Shown piece by piece: positions 47,301 to 59,829 of a stretch of 64,000 nt of DNA. The position numbers were made by a program, and so were the translations under genes. This DNA is from Plectosphaerella cucumerina (taxonomy: Eukaryota > Ascomycota > Sordariomycetes > Glomerellales > Plectosphaerellaceae), in assembly GCA_020746995.1 (NCBI GenBank), contig JAGPXD010000002.1, positions 4,588,001 through 4,652,000 of the forward strand. Reading direction: 5' to 3'. The notes under the pieces were generated by a model that did no database searches, was not told the origin of the DNA, and worked only from the letters and a program-made list of their open reading frames with translations. Each line of letters starts with the position of its first letter. Positions within the stretch are counted from its first letter, which is position 1.

Positions 47301-49501
47301 CGCGTTCAGACTCTGGTGAGCTCTGGCGTGTCGAGAAGGACCTCGCTTCTCTCGCCAAGCTCGACCAGAAGCTGAAGCACTGTGCTGCTTTCAACACACG
47401 GGCACCAGACCGGTCACTATTCAGCGGCCATGCACCCGCCAAGCTTGACGCCCGCAGGGTCGCACTGAACCGCTACTTCGAGGAGGTCCTCGACACGCCC
47501 TTCGACTCGACGACAGCCATGGAGTTGTGCAAGTATCTCTCATCCTGCACTCTGCCCCCGAATTCGGACAGCGCCATCACCCCTGACAGCGTGACGGAAA
47601 GCCCATCCACCAAGACCGGGCCCGGCGGCCGCCCTTACCGCAGTGGCTACCTCACCAAGCGCGGAAAGAACTTTGGCGGATGGAAGGCACGCTTCTTCAT
47701 GCTCGACGGCCCCCAGCTCAAGTACTACGAGGCCCCCGGCGGTGCACACCTCGGCACCATCAAGCTGCCCCACGCGCAGATCGGCAAGCAGTCGCATCAG
47801 AATGAGGCGCAGACTCCGGCGCCTGGGGCCAACGGCGAGGAACTGGACAACCAATATCGCCATGCGTTCCTGGTGCTGGAACCGAAGAAGAAGGATTCGA
47901 CCTCCCATGTCAAGCACGTCTTGTGCGCCGAGAGCGACATGGAGCGAGACCAGTGGGTGGACGCTCTGCTGAAGTGGATCGACTACAGGGAACCCGGAGA
48001 AGAGGAGGAGCGCCATGCCTCCAGCACGCATGACCGCTCGCAGAAGAAGAAGAAGAGCAGCGGCAGCAAGGGCGGAGCCCATCATGAGCCTTCAGGATCT
48101 GACAGCCTCATCGGAGTCAGCTACGATTCGACATCGCAAGGCCACCTGCCACAGCAAGGTGGCGCAGCTCGGCCCAAGACATCCTCCGGCCTGCCAGAGC
48201 ATCCCGACATTGCCCACAACCCCGTTGTCATTTCTGCACCCAAGGATATGCAGGTCATCTCTGACTCGTCGTCCTGGGGCGGCCGAGGTGGTCTCACCAT
48301 ACCCTCGATGGAGGAGAAGAAGCAGCGCAAGAGGAGCTTCTTCGGCTTTGGACCCAAGACGACGCGGTCTTCCGCCGACGGCCAGGACTCCCTGTTTGGC
48401 GACAACGGCTCGACGTCGTCGACTCCTCCCCAGGGCGGCTACCAGGGACCAATTCGGCAGTCCTTCGGTGCTCCTTTGGCGGAGGCTGTGCGGCACAACT
48501 CTCCCACCGACGTTCGCGTACCTCTCCCCGCCGTGGTGTACCGATGCATCCAGTACCTGGATGCCAAGAACGCATCTTTCGAGGAGGGTATCTTCCGTCT
48601 GAGTGGGTCCAACGTGGTCATCAAGCAGCTGCGCGAGCGCTTTAACACCGAGGGCGACATCAACCTGGTGACCGACGAAGCGTTCTACGACATTCACGCC
48701 GTTGCTTCGCTGCTCAAGCTGTACCTGCGTGAGCTGCCGACGACCATCCTCACCAGGGATCTCCACTTGGAGTTTATGTCGGTGACGGAGATGACGAACC
48801 CGAAGGACAAGGTGGCGGCTCTCAACACGCTCGTGCAGAGGCTGCCCTTGGCCAACGCCACGCTGCTCAAGTACCTGATCGCCTTCCTCATCAAGATCAT
48901 CAACAACGCCGACGTCAACAAGATGACTGTCCGCAACGTCGGCATTGTCTTCTCGCCGACACTCAACATTCCCGCGCCGGTGTTTGCCATGTTCCTTCAG
49001 AATTATGAGCCCATCTTCGGCATCGAGCCGGAAGAGTATGAACTCCCGTCACCATCAACAGAGAGCGAGGCCTCCCATGACAGCCACTCAATTACCGCCA
49101 GCATGCAGAGGCCGGGAACCGCCGGGCAGAGCCAGTCACCCCATCGCCGACGCCTGCTGGAGTCGGTTCAGGGCCAGCGGAGGAACGGAGGGACTCCTCC
49201 CCCGCTTCTGCAGGACCTGAACGCGGCTCGCGCCTCGCCGCCACAGAACGTGGCGATGAACCGCCCCATGGCTTACGACACACAGTACATGGCCCAGCAG
49301 TCGGGCGGGATGCGCCCGGCCTACGAAACGAACCTGATGCCGCAGAGCTACGACAACGACTACCGAGGCCAGTCGAACTACGAGCAGCCCTACAGCGGCG
49401 GCAGCAACAAGAGGCGCGAGAGCGCCATCTTCAACGGAGGCATGGTCGGCCTCAACCACCAGGGGTCGCGAAGCCGTCTCCGAGACGAGACAAGGTTCTA
49501 A
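44344..49501 (+). CDS. BEM3: PX-PH-RhoGAP protein, BEM3-type GTPase activator
   Basis: Three exons (44344-44630, 45207-45464, 45553-49501) with introns of 576 and 88 bp give 1497 aa. The N-terminal third is disordered, with a helix/coiled coil at about residues 280-320 (NSQLWRLVDKQRAMILGLNKDLERALKDKEKYRKKL region). Domains in order: PX at ~720-830 (LPPNALPSIQIRVASSRMKPS), PH at ~875-992 (YRSGYLTKRGKNFGGWKARFFML) and RhoGAP at ~1150-1335, with the arginine finger in GIFRLSG near residue 1196. This order is that of yeast Bem3, which binds phosphoinositides and turns off Cdc42 at growth sites. Many SPRxP/PPxP motifs suggest SH3 partners and CDK control. The 576-bp first intron happens to be free of stops in frame. 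Confidence 0.92.
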
Positions 49502-50320
49502 GCCGAGCCTGGTTCTCAACTCGGGCATTGCACATTGCATTTTGCCTCGTTTCTTTTACATATACCGCACCTTCCAAGCCGCAGGAGATACCCCGAAGCG
49601 ACTCGAAGCGACACATTTTGAACGGCGATTCTTTCATTCCACGCAAGGCCTCGCATCGCATCATCATTCATCGACGAGTCCTTTCGACTCGGCCTGTCTT
49701 CCCGCGGGAAGGCAAGGTTTGAAAGGCTTTTTTTTTTGCCTGCCTGCATGACACTGGCACTTTGACGATTCGGCGTTTTGCCCTTTGGTTTGGTCTGAGG
49801 CCGACAAGGCCCCAGACGGGGGGAAAGAGGAGGGATTGATGAGTTTCTTGTTGTTAGAACGTCTCGATACCCATCTCGAGCCACTCCGTCGGCTGGCGCT
49901 CTCCTCAGCAAGGCGTTTCTGGCGGATTGTTTAATTTCTTCTGGGATGCCTCACGATAGGAACGGGCCCACGTATACGGACTGGATAGTGTGTGTTCCTG
50001 CGAATCGTACACTCCCGCATGGTCTGGTCTCTTTGGTGATGTTTGGCAAGTCTCTTGTGATGATGCTGGATTAAAGGAGGAAAGTGGATTTTGGGATCGC
50101 TGACGTAATCTGTCAGACGTCCGGTTGCGTCGGAACGTCGGCGACTTTAAGAGTGCGACGAGAACCCTCGCTGCCTTGGTCGGCGCTCAATATCGCCGCT
50201 GCTCCGTCCTCCCCTTCGACAATCTTGCTAACCCTGGCCACGGCGTCCCATCCGACCCCCGCGAGAAGCGACGCGCGAACGCGGCCAAGCCCGCAGACCG
50301 AAGACGTGACCAACCCCACG
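49502..50320. other. Intergenic region between BEM3 and the Zn2Cys6 gene
   Basis: 819 bp with a T-run near 49728 in the BEM3 3' region. A frame open upstream of the transcription-factor ATG (from about 50084) has no ATG before 50321. Nothing else noted. Confidence 0.5.
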
Positions 50321-52485
50321 ATGTCGGGAGACGCTAATGCCCTCGACCCTGCCCTCCGCGACCAACTTGAAGACCCCAATGGTCCCTCGGACGCCTCTTC
50401 CGCCACACCATCACGCCCAACTGCAGATGCAGCAGCAGCCACCGCCGCCGCCGAGGCGCATCTCCAACAGCCTGACTCCCCTGACTCAATAAGATCCGAT
50501 CACCATGGCGCCTCCTACGACGATTCGCCACATAACGACGCCTCAGGCCACGGACTCGGCGACGATGCAAAGCGCTCGAGGGCCTGTGAGGCATGTCGAG
50601 GGCTGAAGGTGCGCTGCGTGCCAGACCCCGAGGACAATGATGGCCCTTGTATACGGTGTAGAAAGGCAAGGCGGAACTGCGTCGTCACGCAGCCGACGCG
50701 CAAGCGGCAGAAAAAGACGGACAGCAGGGTGGCCGAGCTGGAGAAAAAGATCGACGCTCTGACGGCGAGCTTGCACGCGCGGGGCACCAGTGCTACACAT
50801 CAAGGGAGAGACACCGCACCGGCTCCCTCGGTGGTTCCTTGGGAGGATCCTAGGGCCGGCGAGAGGGAGCAGCATTCTGCCATGAGGAGGACCAACGACG
50901 GCTATGTCATCTATCAGCCGAGATACGAGAGGGATTCGGGCCCGGCGTCATCCACACCCGTCGTGACGGGGCAGAAGAGGAAGCTGGCAGAACGAGGGAG
51001 CGATGAGGGCCCGGACGGCGAAGCAAGGGGTCCGCCGCCGATTCGGATGGACGAAGCGTACGACGACGTTGTGCAGAGGGGCATCTTGACGCACGAGAAG
51101 GCCGAGGAGCTGTTCGCGAGGTACAATGGGCCGATGGTGCGCCACCTACCTGCCGTCGTCTTTCCCCCTGGCATGACCGTCACAGACCTGAGGACGCTGA
51201 AGCCCGTGCTCTTCTTGGCCGTCATGGCGGCGGCATCGGGCGAGACGTCCAGCCTGCAGCGCCAGCTGGTGCGGGAGCTGATGCAGGTGCTGGCCGAGAA
51301 GATTGTCATCACGGGCGAGAAGAGTCTGGAGCTAGTGCAGGCTCTGCAGGTTGCTGTCATCTGGTACTGGCCGCCCGAGCACTACGAGGAGCTCAAGTTC
51401 TACCAGCTCGTCCACATGGGCGCCGTCATGGCTATCGATCTTGGGTTGGGCCGCCGCCTGCCCGGTAAGAAATCGGTGCCGTACGGCGTGTATGCCTTCC
51501 GGCGCATCTCCCGCCGCACGACCGTGCCGGACCCTACGACCCTTGAGGCGCGTAGGGCGTGGCTGGCGTGTTACTTCCTTTCGTCCAACACGGCCATGGC
51601 GTTGCAGCGGCCCCTGCTGGTGCGTTGGACACGCTTCATGGCTGAAAGCATGGAGCTCCTCAAGACATCGCCTGACAACGCCCCTACCGACGAATACTTC
51701 TGCGCGCTTGTCTGGACACATCGCATCTCCGAGGATATTGGCCAGCAGTTCGCCATGGACGACCCGGATGATGCCGTCAATATCAACGAACCGCGCACGA
51801 TATACGCCCTGCGGAAGCTGGAGCGTGACCTGGAGGTGTTCCAGAAATCGCTGCCCAAGGAACTGATGCAGGACACGCTGAAGATATCTTTCGGTATCGT
51901 GTCTTTGTACATGCACGAGATCGTCCTGCATGGCGACACTGGCTCCGACGACAAGCAGCAGCAGCAGAATCAGCAGCAGCCGACCCCCGCGGCGCCGCCG
52001 ACCATCTTCCGCGACATCATCATGAGCGATCCCTCGACGGCAACGACGGCCCACGTGAATGCCATCTCGGCGTGCCTGACCAACATCGACACGGTCCTCG
52101 AGGCCTTCCTCGCCATGGACATCCCTTCGATCCGGTGTCTGCCCGTGTTCAATTTTGTGCGCGTCGCCTACGCCCTCGTCGTGCTCATCAAAATCTACTT
52201 CTCCGCCAGCCACAAGGACTCGGAACTCTCAGACATCATCAACAAGGAAGAGCTCCGCGTGGACTTTTACATCGACGGCCTCCTGCACAAATTCCGCGGC
52301 TCCGCGGCCGAAGACCGCAGCCGGCCGGGCGCAAAGTTCCTCGTCGTCCTCGTCATGCTCAAGGCTTGGTTCGTTAAGCAAGGCCAGCAGGGCGGCGGCG
52401 GAGACAGCGGCGCGTCGCCGGCACCAAAGAGCAGAGACTCCCCGCCTGCCTCTGCGCCCCCGGAGGCGAGCCAGCAGCCACACCA

Positions 52486-52516
<31 letters not shown>

Positions 52517-53071
52517 CAACAGCACATGGCCAACACGCCTCTCCACCTTCTTTCCGAAATCGCCACCAACGACCGCAGCAGGGCCCAGACGACGCCCTCC
52601 AACAGTAATAACAACAACAACAACGGCATCCCGTGGGGCTTCAACCTCCGCCAGGCCTCGCAGCAACAACCCCCCTTCATGTTCGACGCCAACGGCGCCG
52701 ACGCGAGCCTCACGACCCCAAGCCCCGCCACGGGCGACGCCGCCGCAACACCCAACCTCTTCCCCGGCGGCTTCCCCGGCGGAGGCGCCGACTTCTCCCC
52801 CTTCAACGTCAACGATCTCACCCAGACGTTGTCGATGGAAGAGCTAGCTTCGAGCCTGGGCCTCGGCAGCGGCGCAGGTCTTCCCGGCGCGGGCCCGGGG
52901 TTCCTGGGCAGTTACTCGTCCACGGGCGTGGTCAACGCGGCGGCGGCGCTGGAGCCGGCCATGGCCCAGGACCCCTGGTTCGGCCAGTGGGGCGACGCGC
53001 TCGGCGGGATGCCGCCGTCCGGGAGCGGCCCGACGGGGGGATGGGGCGGCATGCCCCCGTTCCAGATGTGA
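50321..53071 (+). CDS. Zn2Cys6 (zinc cluster) transcription factor with poly-Gln tract
   Basis: A single exon of 916 aa from the ATG at 50321. The binuclear zinc cluster has Cys89, 92, 99, 110, 113 and 120 (C-x2-C-x6-C-x10-C-x2-C-x6-C) inside KRSRACEACRGLKVRC. It is followed by a basic linker (PTRKRQKKTDSRVAELEKKIDAL) that forms the usual short coiled coil for dimerisation. The middle region (about 280-700) is the helical fungal regulatory domain. The C-terminal 200 residues are low complexity: a 13-Gln run (52484-52522), Asn and Gly stretches, likely an activation region. It acts in the nucleus on CGG-type sites by family knowledge. The target pathway is unknown; similarity of the cluster to War1-type regulators is an impression only. 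Confidence 0.92.
52484..52522 (+). repeat. CAG/CAA repeat encoding 13 glutamines
   Basis: An in-frame trinucleotide run within the Zn2Cys6 gene, mostly CAG in the first half and CAA in the second. Mixed codons suggest some stability, but length variation between strains is likely. Confidence 0.95.
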
Positions 53072-54117
53072 GCGCTTCCAGGTACCGGCCTGATGACATG
53101 GCACATCAAGCTGGAAGACACTTCCGATCTCACCTGGCGTCCCATTCAGTCGCTGCTGTGGCGACATGTTCATTTTCACACATGTACATTACGCACGCCT
53201 CTTCCATCATGGCTTATCTGAGGGCGCCCTGGTTGATTTTGGGGAACACATACATACGACTGCGATGACGGAATATGACGATGGGGCCAGGACGCCCATT
53301 GCGTCGTGGCGCATCGCCCAGGCGTCAGCGGAGTTCTTTGGCGTTCGAACTACAGGCGGCGGATACAAGCTCTTCTCCGAGTGTAATAATCTTGGAGTCA
53401 ATCAGGCTCCCCTCCTCAACACGAAATCTCACATGCCGCAGTCATGGTTGACTGATTCAGACCCTGAATGCGTAGCGAGACATGACCATGAATTTCACTC
53501 CCTAGCCCATTCCCTAATTAAAAGATACCAAACAGGATCCTCTTGGCCCAAACTAAAAATGCAAATCAGGGACAAATTGGGTGGTGTGCTCGCTAATCTT
53601 CAGAAGGCGGCGTGGGAAGCGATAGGGATAGGGGTCTTTCGACATTCCTGTGCCCGCCCCCACGCCTCAATCGTGATACATGTACCGGCCGAAGCCCCTT
53701 GCAGCCAGTGCAAAACTCCAAAAATTCCAGTCCTGCCGTCGCCGTCGTAAAATCATTCGTGTGAGACACGACCCGGGCCTTGTCTCCCCGGTCCTTTAGT
53801 GTGGCTTATTCGTCCAGCACATTCCCCCGCGCCGTGATCTGAGGCCTGCCCACAGGCTTCCTGATCGCCGTATCCGAAACTCCAAAAGATATTCCACTCG
53901 CTGGTAAGCAGTGCAAATGTTTTCATCGCAGCTTTCGCCATGCCGGTTCGCCAATAATTTGAGCGAGAAATGGGGCGGCGAACGCTCGAGGCCGCCTCCT
54001 CGACAAAAGAAATGAAAAGAAAGGACATGATTCTGACAAGACGTTGCTCGACCGCTGGTGTAAAGACGCAGACCGCCGTGTGTATCAAATATTTCAAGAT
54101 GGTCGCCAGCAACGCTC
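53072..54117. other. Convergent intergenic region
   Basis: 1.05 kb between the 3' ends of the Zn2Cys6 gene and the disordered phosphosite protein. A 194-codon plus frame (53166-53750) is open but has no domain, atypical composition and overlaps the likely 3' UTR. No gene supported. Confidence 0.45.
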
Positions 54118-55068
54118 TTAATCCATGTAAAAGTCGCCCTTCAGGATGCGCTCCTGGAAGGCGTCGGGCTTCTGACGCTGAGGCTCGGGGGCCTTTGGCT
54201 TCATAGCCTGAGCCGGGGGGGCAGGCATGTCGGAGACGGACTTGGCCCGGTCGTGGGGAGTGTTGACCGGGAGGCTGGCGCGTGGAGGCGAGGAAGACAT
54301 GCTGCTGGCGGGGCCGAAGGAGAAGGAGGGGCGCTGCCCTTGGACGGAGCTCTCAGCTCGGGACCTAAGCTGCTCGGACCAGTTGAATCCTTGGTCTGAG
54401 CGTGCGGGGGGTGATGCGTCAGAAGAGGTTCTTTGATTCTGCATTGAGCTTGCCTGTGTAGCGATGCTGGACCGGCGACCGGTCAACGACGACGACGATG
54501 CCAGGGCGGCGGCAGCCATGGCGGTCGTCGAGGCTGATGGTGGCGGCGGGGAGGTGGAGTCTTGTGGTGGTTCTGAGGGGCTCGCACCTGCGGGGAGGCT
54601 TCTGGGGTTCACGCTGCCACGTCTGCCGATGACGGCAGGCGTCTTGGATGTTGAAGCACGGGAGGGAGCAGATGGGCGATTACCATTTGATCCGGGGCTT
54701 CCGTTGCCAGTGCGGTTGCGCATGGCCGGGGCGCCGAAGCTCATGCGGCGGGTGAAGGGGGTGACGGGAGCGGTGCGGCTGCTCTCTTCCTCGTCAATGG
54801 CGTTCTCGTCGATCGAGTCGGAGTTTGTGGAAATGCTGCCGCGACGGAAGCCGTTGAAGGCGCCGCTGCTGGTGGTGGGGGAGGTGCCAGCGAGGCCAAT
54901 GCCGGTTGTGGCGATGGAGAGCCGTCTGCGGTTGGGGTCGGAAGGCGGGAAGTTGACGCCCATGGAGGTGGAGTTGCTGCGGAACAGGCCTGCGAGGGCC
55001 TGCTGTGTAACTGAGCCGCGTCGCCTGGGGTTCATGTCGGTCGGGTTGTTCTGGTTGTCGGTAGACAT
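54118..55068 (-). CDS. Disordered protein with six PKA-type RRxS sites
   Basis: A single exon of 316 aa from the ATG at 55068; upstream sequence in the same frame is Thr/Pro-rich and looks like leader. The protein is almost wholly low complexity (Ser, Pro, Ala, Arg). It carries six RRxS motifs, each followed by a hydrophobic residue: S19 (RRGSV), S51 (RRLSI), S78 (RRGSI), S110 (RRMSF), S152 (RRGSV) and S201 (RRSSI). The spacing is about 27-49 residues. The region GSVTQQALAGLFRSNS near the N-terminus and the ending FQERILKGDFYMD look conserved-type. No signal peptide or membrane segment. I do not recognise the family; a regulatory substrate of cAMP-dependent kinase or a related AGC kinase is an inference from the motifs. 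Confidence 0.75.
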   Translation of the reverse strand: MSTDNQNNPTDMNPRRRGSVTQQALAGLFRSNSTSMGVNFPPSDPNRRRLSIATTGIGLAGTSPTTSSGAFNGFRRGSISTNSDSIDENAIDEEESSRTAPVTPFTRRMSFGAPAMRNRTGNGSPGSNGNRPSAPSRASTSKTPAVIGRRGSVNPRSLPAGASPSEPPQDSTSPPPPSASTTAMAAAALASSSSLTGRRSSIATQASSMQNQRTSSDASPPARSDQGFNWSEQLRSRAESSVQGQRPSFSFGPASSMSSSPPRASLPVNTPHDRAKSVSDMPAPPAQAMKPKAPEPQRQKPDAFQERILKGDFYMD

Positions 55069-58000
55069 TGTGGCGGGATAGGAAAAGGGCGAGGAAGAGA
55101 AGAAAGAGGGTGTCTTGGTGTTAAGTAGAAGGCCGGGAGGTGAGGGCGATGGGTTGCGTGGTTGCGTGGTGGTAGCAGTGGTTGTGGTTGTGATTGTGTG
55201 CACGTGAAACCGAGTGGTCTGAGTTTGGAGGGAAATCGAAAGGAAAGTCGTTCGAGTGAGGTAGAGGAATGAGGGGCTGTGAAACGCAATGTATTATGTC
55301 TGGAGGAGGATGGACTGGTTTGAATTGGGGGGGAAGCCAGGTCGAAGGCAAAGGTTGTGCGAGGCGTGCCTAAATATAATGCCCCGAAGGAAATAGGCGT
55401 CCTAGTACGTCTGACACGGTGGCCGATGGCGGAAAGGAGGGGGTGCGAAGTAGCGCTGCGCGAGAGGCGGTGGGTAGGTGGTGAGGGTGGTGAGGGGGGA
55501 GGGGGTCGATCACGGGGGGTTGAGTTGGGTTGAGAGGGCCTTGAGGGTGCGGAACGGGCTCGAGCTGTGACGCGGGATCGTCCAAGGGCCCTGTGGAGAC
55601 AGAGGGCAATCGAAGCTTTTGGGAATTGGGGTGACGTCTGATTGCGAGGACAGGGGTTGTTCGAAGGCGCGCGGTCCAGGGTGCGGACACGGCGGAGCCA
55701 ACGGATTGACGGCGCCAGGTGAATCAACCGTCTGTCGATCGGGGGGTGAGGTTCAGACCGGACTGGCGAGGGGGGCGTGCAGGAGATGGATGGATGGATG
55801 GAGATGGAGGGCCGACGAGTCGAGTCGAGTTGAGTCGAGACGAGAGATTATGCTGCAAGCCGCAATGCGCTGCGCACGAGGTCGGCCTGGCGTGTGGGGA
55901 ACCTGGAAGAACCAAGGTGGAGGCAAAGGTTGGGCTGCGGCCCTAGTGTGTGCTTGGTAGTTTGCGTAGGGTCGAGAGGCTGAGAGCAGAAAGTGGGCAG
56001 TGTTGGTGATATGGCAGGGCGGACGGTTGTCGACTGCGTGCTCCGACAGAGACAAGAGGATGACGGGCCGGTATCACGGTGGTGTGCCTAAGCGAGGTTC
56101 GAGAGCCGGGGGGACGACTAGGAATTGGCACCCCAGACCACCAAGAGCTGGCTGATCGGTGATGAGTGTTTGAGTCGTACAGTAGGTAGGTGCACTTGGT
56201 TGAACAGCCGACCCTGGTTGCCTGAGTTGCGAGCGGGGGGGGGTCGGCGGAGGCAAGGAGGCACACTGCAGATGGTCTGTCTGCAAGAAGCTGAGTCGGA
56301 TGTGAGGTTGAGGTGCAGGTTGATGGGAGATGAGATGATACAATTTCAAGAGGAAGAGGGGGAAAAGATGGCGATTAGAGGAGGTACCTAGGTGATGGCT
56401 GAAGGAGGAGGTTGAGCGGAACAACTTAAGGAGACGAGAGTACAGGCTGAAGCCAGCACCGAGACGAATCCCCCGCGGTTGGCCCTGAATACTCGTACCC
56501 GTTCCTACCAACCCAGCAAACGCAATGGGGGTCGCTCTTTCCCTTTTCCCTGGACATCGTGCGAGTGACCGAAGGCACTAAGGTACGTTCCGTCTCATGT
56601 GGGTACGATGTGAAGCGGGCTTCGTCTGCGGGGATGCGAGGTACTGATTCAGGTCAGGGTTGTCTTCATCCGGGGGGCTGCAGAGCACTCTCCCCGCGAC
56701 AAGATCTCCTGTCCATCTCCTTCCACATCGCTCGATGGGAAACACATTGGGGGGATCAACCTCGACAAGTGGGGGCACCCAAGACATCACGCCCCCCAGA
56801 ATGCGTGGCCCAGCAAGTGCCAGAGTGCCTCCATCTGCAGGCCAGACAACTCATTCTGGTGGCCCTTCTCTCCAGGTCCCCTGCGCTCCTCCCACGTCCT
56901 CCCCCCTCCCCCCAGGCCGGTCCACAGTTAGCCACCGGAGGCGACGGCAGGGACACGCCCTAGAGGAGCACGCTAGCTGGCCTTACCAATCAGAAGCGAA
57001 CAGCCGGCACAAGACACGCCAGCTTCCCCGGCCCCTTAGCCGCAGCCGGGGGCATAATATGGCCCGTGCGTGTTTTAGCGCGGAACCCTAGGTGTGCGCG
57101 ACGTCACCCCAATCGACTCATTTTGCGGGGTAACCTGCGACACCAGACGGAAGGAGCAAAAGTAAGGAAGGAGGGAAGGAAAGGGACAGAGAACGGGCAG
57201 GTGCACACACGCGGCCGGGCGGGCGGGCGACTCACCCATCCCAACCCTTGGAGGATCATCAACGCCCTCTTCCTTTCTGGCTTCTTCAATTCGTAACTTG
57301 CCCCTGGTTTTCCCTCGCGGCCGCAGGGAGAGGGGGTCGCACAAAACGCCAACCGTCGTTCAATCAACCTCAACGCCTCCCCAACCGCCCGACGGGTTTC
57401 CCGCGGGGCTCCATGTGCTTCATCTTTCAGGGTCTGTTCTGCGTCTGCGTCTACATTCCCCTTCCGTCGTCCCGTCCTCGCCTGCGCGGACCAGCAGCAG
57501 CCACCTGTCGTTCATGACGGCAAAGAAGGCCGATTTAATCAATATGCGCGCCGTATATTGCACCCTCCCCTGCAACCCCCCTCTTCGCTCTCCAGCTTGT
57601 CGCCACCACCCCCAAGCCAGGAAACCAGAGGAACCTACCAATCAACCACGACCAAACTGACCACCAACCACCCACCACCATCCTCATCACCATGCCGGTC
57701 CTCCGGCACCCCATCCTCCTTCTCATCCCCGGTATCAATCACGTTCGTCCTCGTCCGGACGTCCAGCATTAAGTGCGAGAGGGGTGTCTCAAAAGTCGCC
57801 AACGAACCATGCAGCATACCAACCTACCCATCCTACCCGCTACACCCCCTTCCGGAGCTGTTTTAGTCACTGGATGCCTGTCTACGGTACCGCGGCCGCC
57901 AAGCGCGCGCACCAGCACCTGCCTTCCCGCTGCTAAGGGCTCCAAGGTCCAATCCTGGCGCGCCTAGTTTGCGATGGTTCGTCGTCGGAAACGGCCTTGT

Positions 58001-59829
58001 CCTGTCTGCCCGACCTCCTTCTCTGCTGCCCGTCCTCTCTGCCCACCCAACAGAGCTCCGAGTGTCACCCAAAAGACAACAATGCGCCCACGGGGGCTCC
58101 CGAGGGTCGAGTCCCCTTTTATGCACGTTTGATCTGATGAATTAGACTTCCGCGTCGCCTTCTTCTGCCTTTCAAAGCGAATAACCGCCGTGAGCAAAAA
58201 TCAGGGGCAATCAACACCGTTGTTCGCAGTTTTCGCTTCTTCATCATCACCGTCCTTCGAGGCTCACCAGGAGCGGTTTCAAGCCATGCCATCCCTCGCC
58301 AGGTCGGTCTCTCGCTTACTTGGCATGCAGGTGCCACGGCGGATGCAGTCCGCTACTCAGCGCTGGGCCGTCCGCTCCGCCCAATCGTGTTCGACTCCGG
58401 ACGCGGGGGCTTGCCAGGGGGGTTGCCTGCAGCGGACCACGGCCTCCTGGAAGCCAACCCCCCGGAGATCTGGCCCTCCAGGCTCCAAGCGGCTGGGACT
58501 CCATACAACAGGCGGGGATGCGTATCAGCCCAGCTCTGCGTCCTACCAGTGGTCACCATGGTGAACAGGGGCCTTCCCGCTTTCTCAACGTCGAGATAAC
58601 CCTTCTCTTTGCATATCTGAGGAAGAAGCAAGCTACGATAAGCTGCCAGCCAGGTCTGTCTGGTTTTGCAAGTGCATACACACTACACTTCACCGCTTAA
58701 TGCGCCTTGGTGGGCCATCGTCTGAACAGACAGAGAGTCCCCATCATCGCCAACCAGCCTGCTCTGTTTCCTGTGAGGGGGCTTTCCCGCCTCTCACCCC
58801 GTTTTGTTGACCTCTTCCGCCGCATTCCCCCAATCTCAGAGCTCCTCGGCCTCCTGACTCGCCAAGCTTGCCCGTAACGCCCGCTGGGCCTATCTACCCC
58901 GCAAACACGCCCACGATGGCGTTTGTCTGTAGGCTGTCCGCCGCTGTCTGCAGGTTAGCTCCGACACGCTTGGATAACGTGGTACCAAGCACGATGCATT
59001 GTGTGGCCCGCACGCAAACGGGAGCTTGGATGGTGAGTTGGCGGAGTGGCGGCCCTAGCGGAGGGAAGATGGACAGACAAGCTGACTGACTGCCTGTCCA
59101 GGTTCTCTTGGTGTGCCGCACCTCCGAGGGTACGACCACACGCAGTGACTGGGCGCCATGCCGCCAGCACGTGAAGTTGCTGCCTGTCCGGATCCCGTCG
59201 GCTTCCAGAGCTCTGAACGGAGCTCTCGTGGAACCCGCAAGCACCTGATCTTGTGCATCACAGCTTGCTCGAGCTTGTCTCTGGCACACAATGTGGGACG
59301 GGACCGTCACACCACCTTGGCATGTCGGACAGCACGCTACCCCCCGGCACTTGACGGACCCAACCGCACCTAACATTCCGAGACTAATTGCACCTCTGCT
59401 CCGGGTCCACGAGTCGTCGTTCCGGGACGACCGGCACAGCTTCCTGGAGGCACATCAAGCTTCTGTGCGTCAGATGTTCGGAGCAGCTTGCAGTAGGCGA
59501 AACGCCGAGTGCCTCTCAGAAACCTACGATCATTCGTGCTGGGTAATACCCTGACTCGGAGACTGATGATACCACTGGCATCCGGTGCATCCGCCTAAGC
59601 GTCACAGGTCACGATCGATCGAGGAAGGACTCGTAAGGGCAGCCGAGGCAACGAGTGTTGCGGCCTGATCATTGTCATTAGGTGTCATGGCTGACATGTC
59701 TATATCATGCACGGTCCTCTATCCCATTCAGAATCCTCCGAGTCCCGCCTCCTTCCCCATCGGGTCGGCGACGGGACCCGGTTCCTCTATCATATCATTC
59801 TTGGCGACCTCAGCCCATCGGCGACGAGC
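55069..59829. other. 4.8-kb gene-poor region
   Basis: Runs from the start of the phosphosite gene to the 3' end of the zincophore gene. It includes a short GGAT tandem run near 55787-55800, GTCGA-type repeats near 55815-55840 and several C/G homopolymers. All open frames I inspected are short, overlap on both strands and lack domains. No RNA gene recognised. Confidence 0.5.

Noticed and set aside
53166..53750. 194-codon plus frame after the Zn2Cys6 gene
   Set aside because: Lies in the likely 3' UTR, lacks a domain and has atypical composition; probably a chance open frame.
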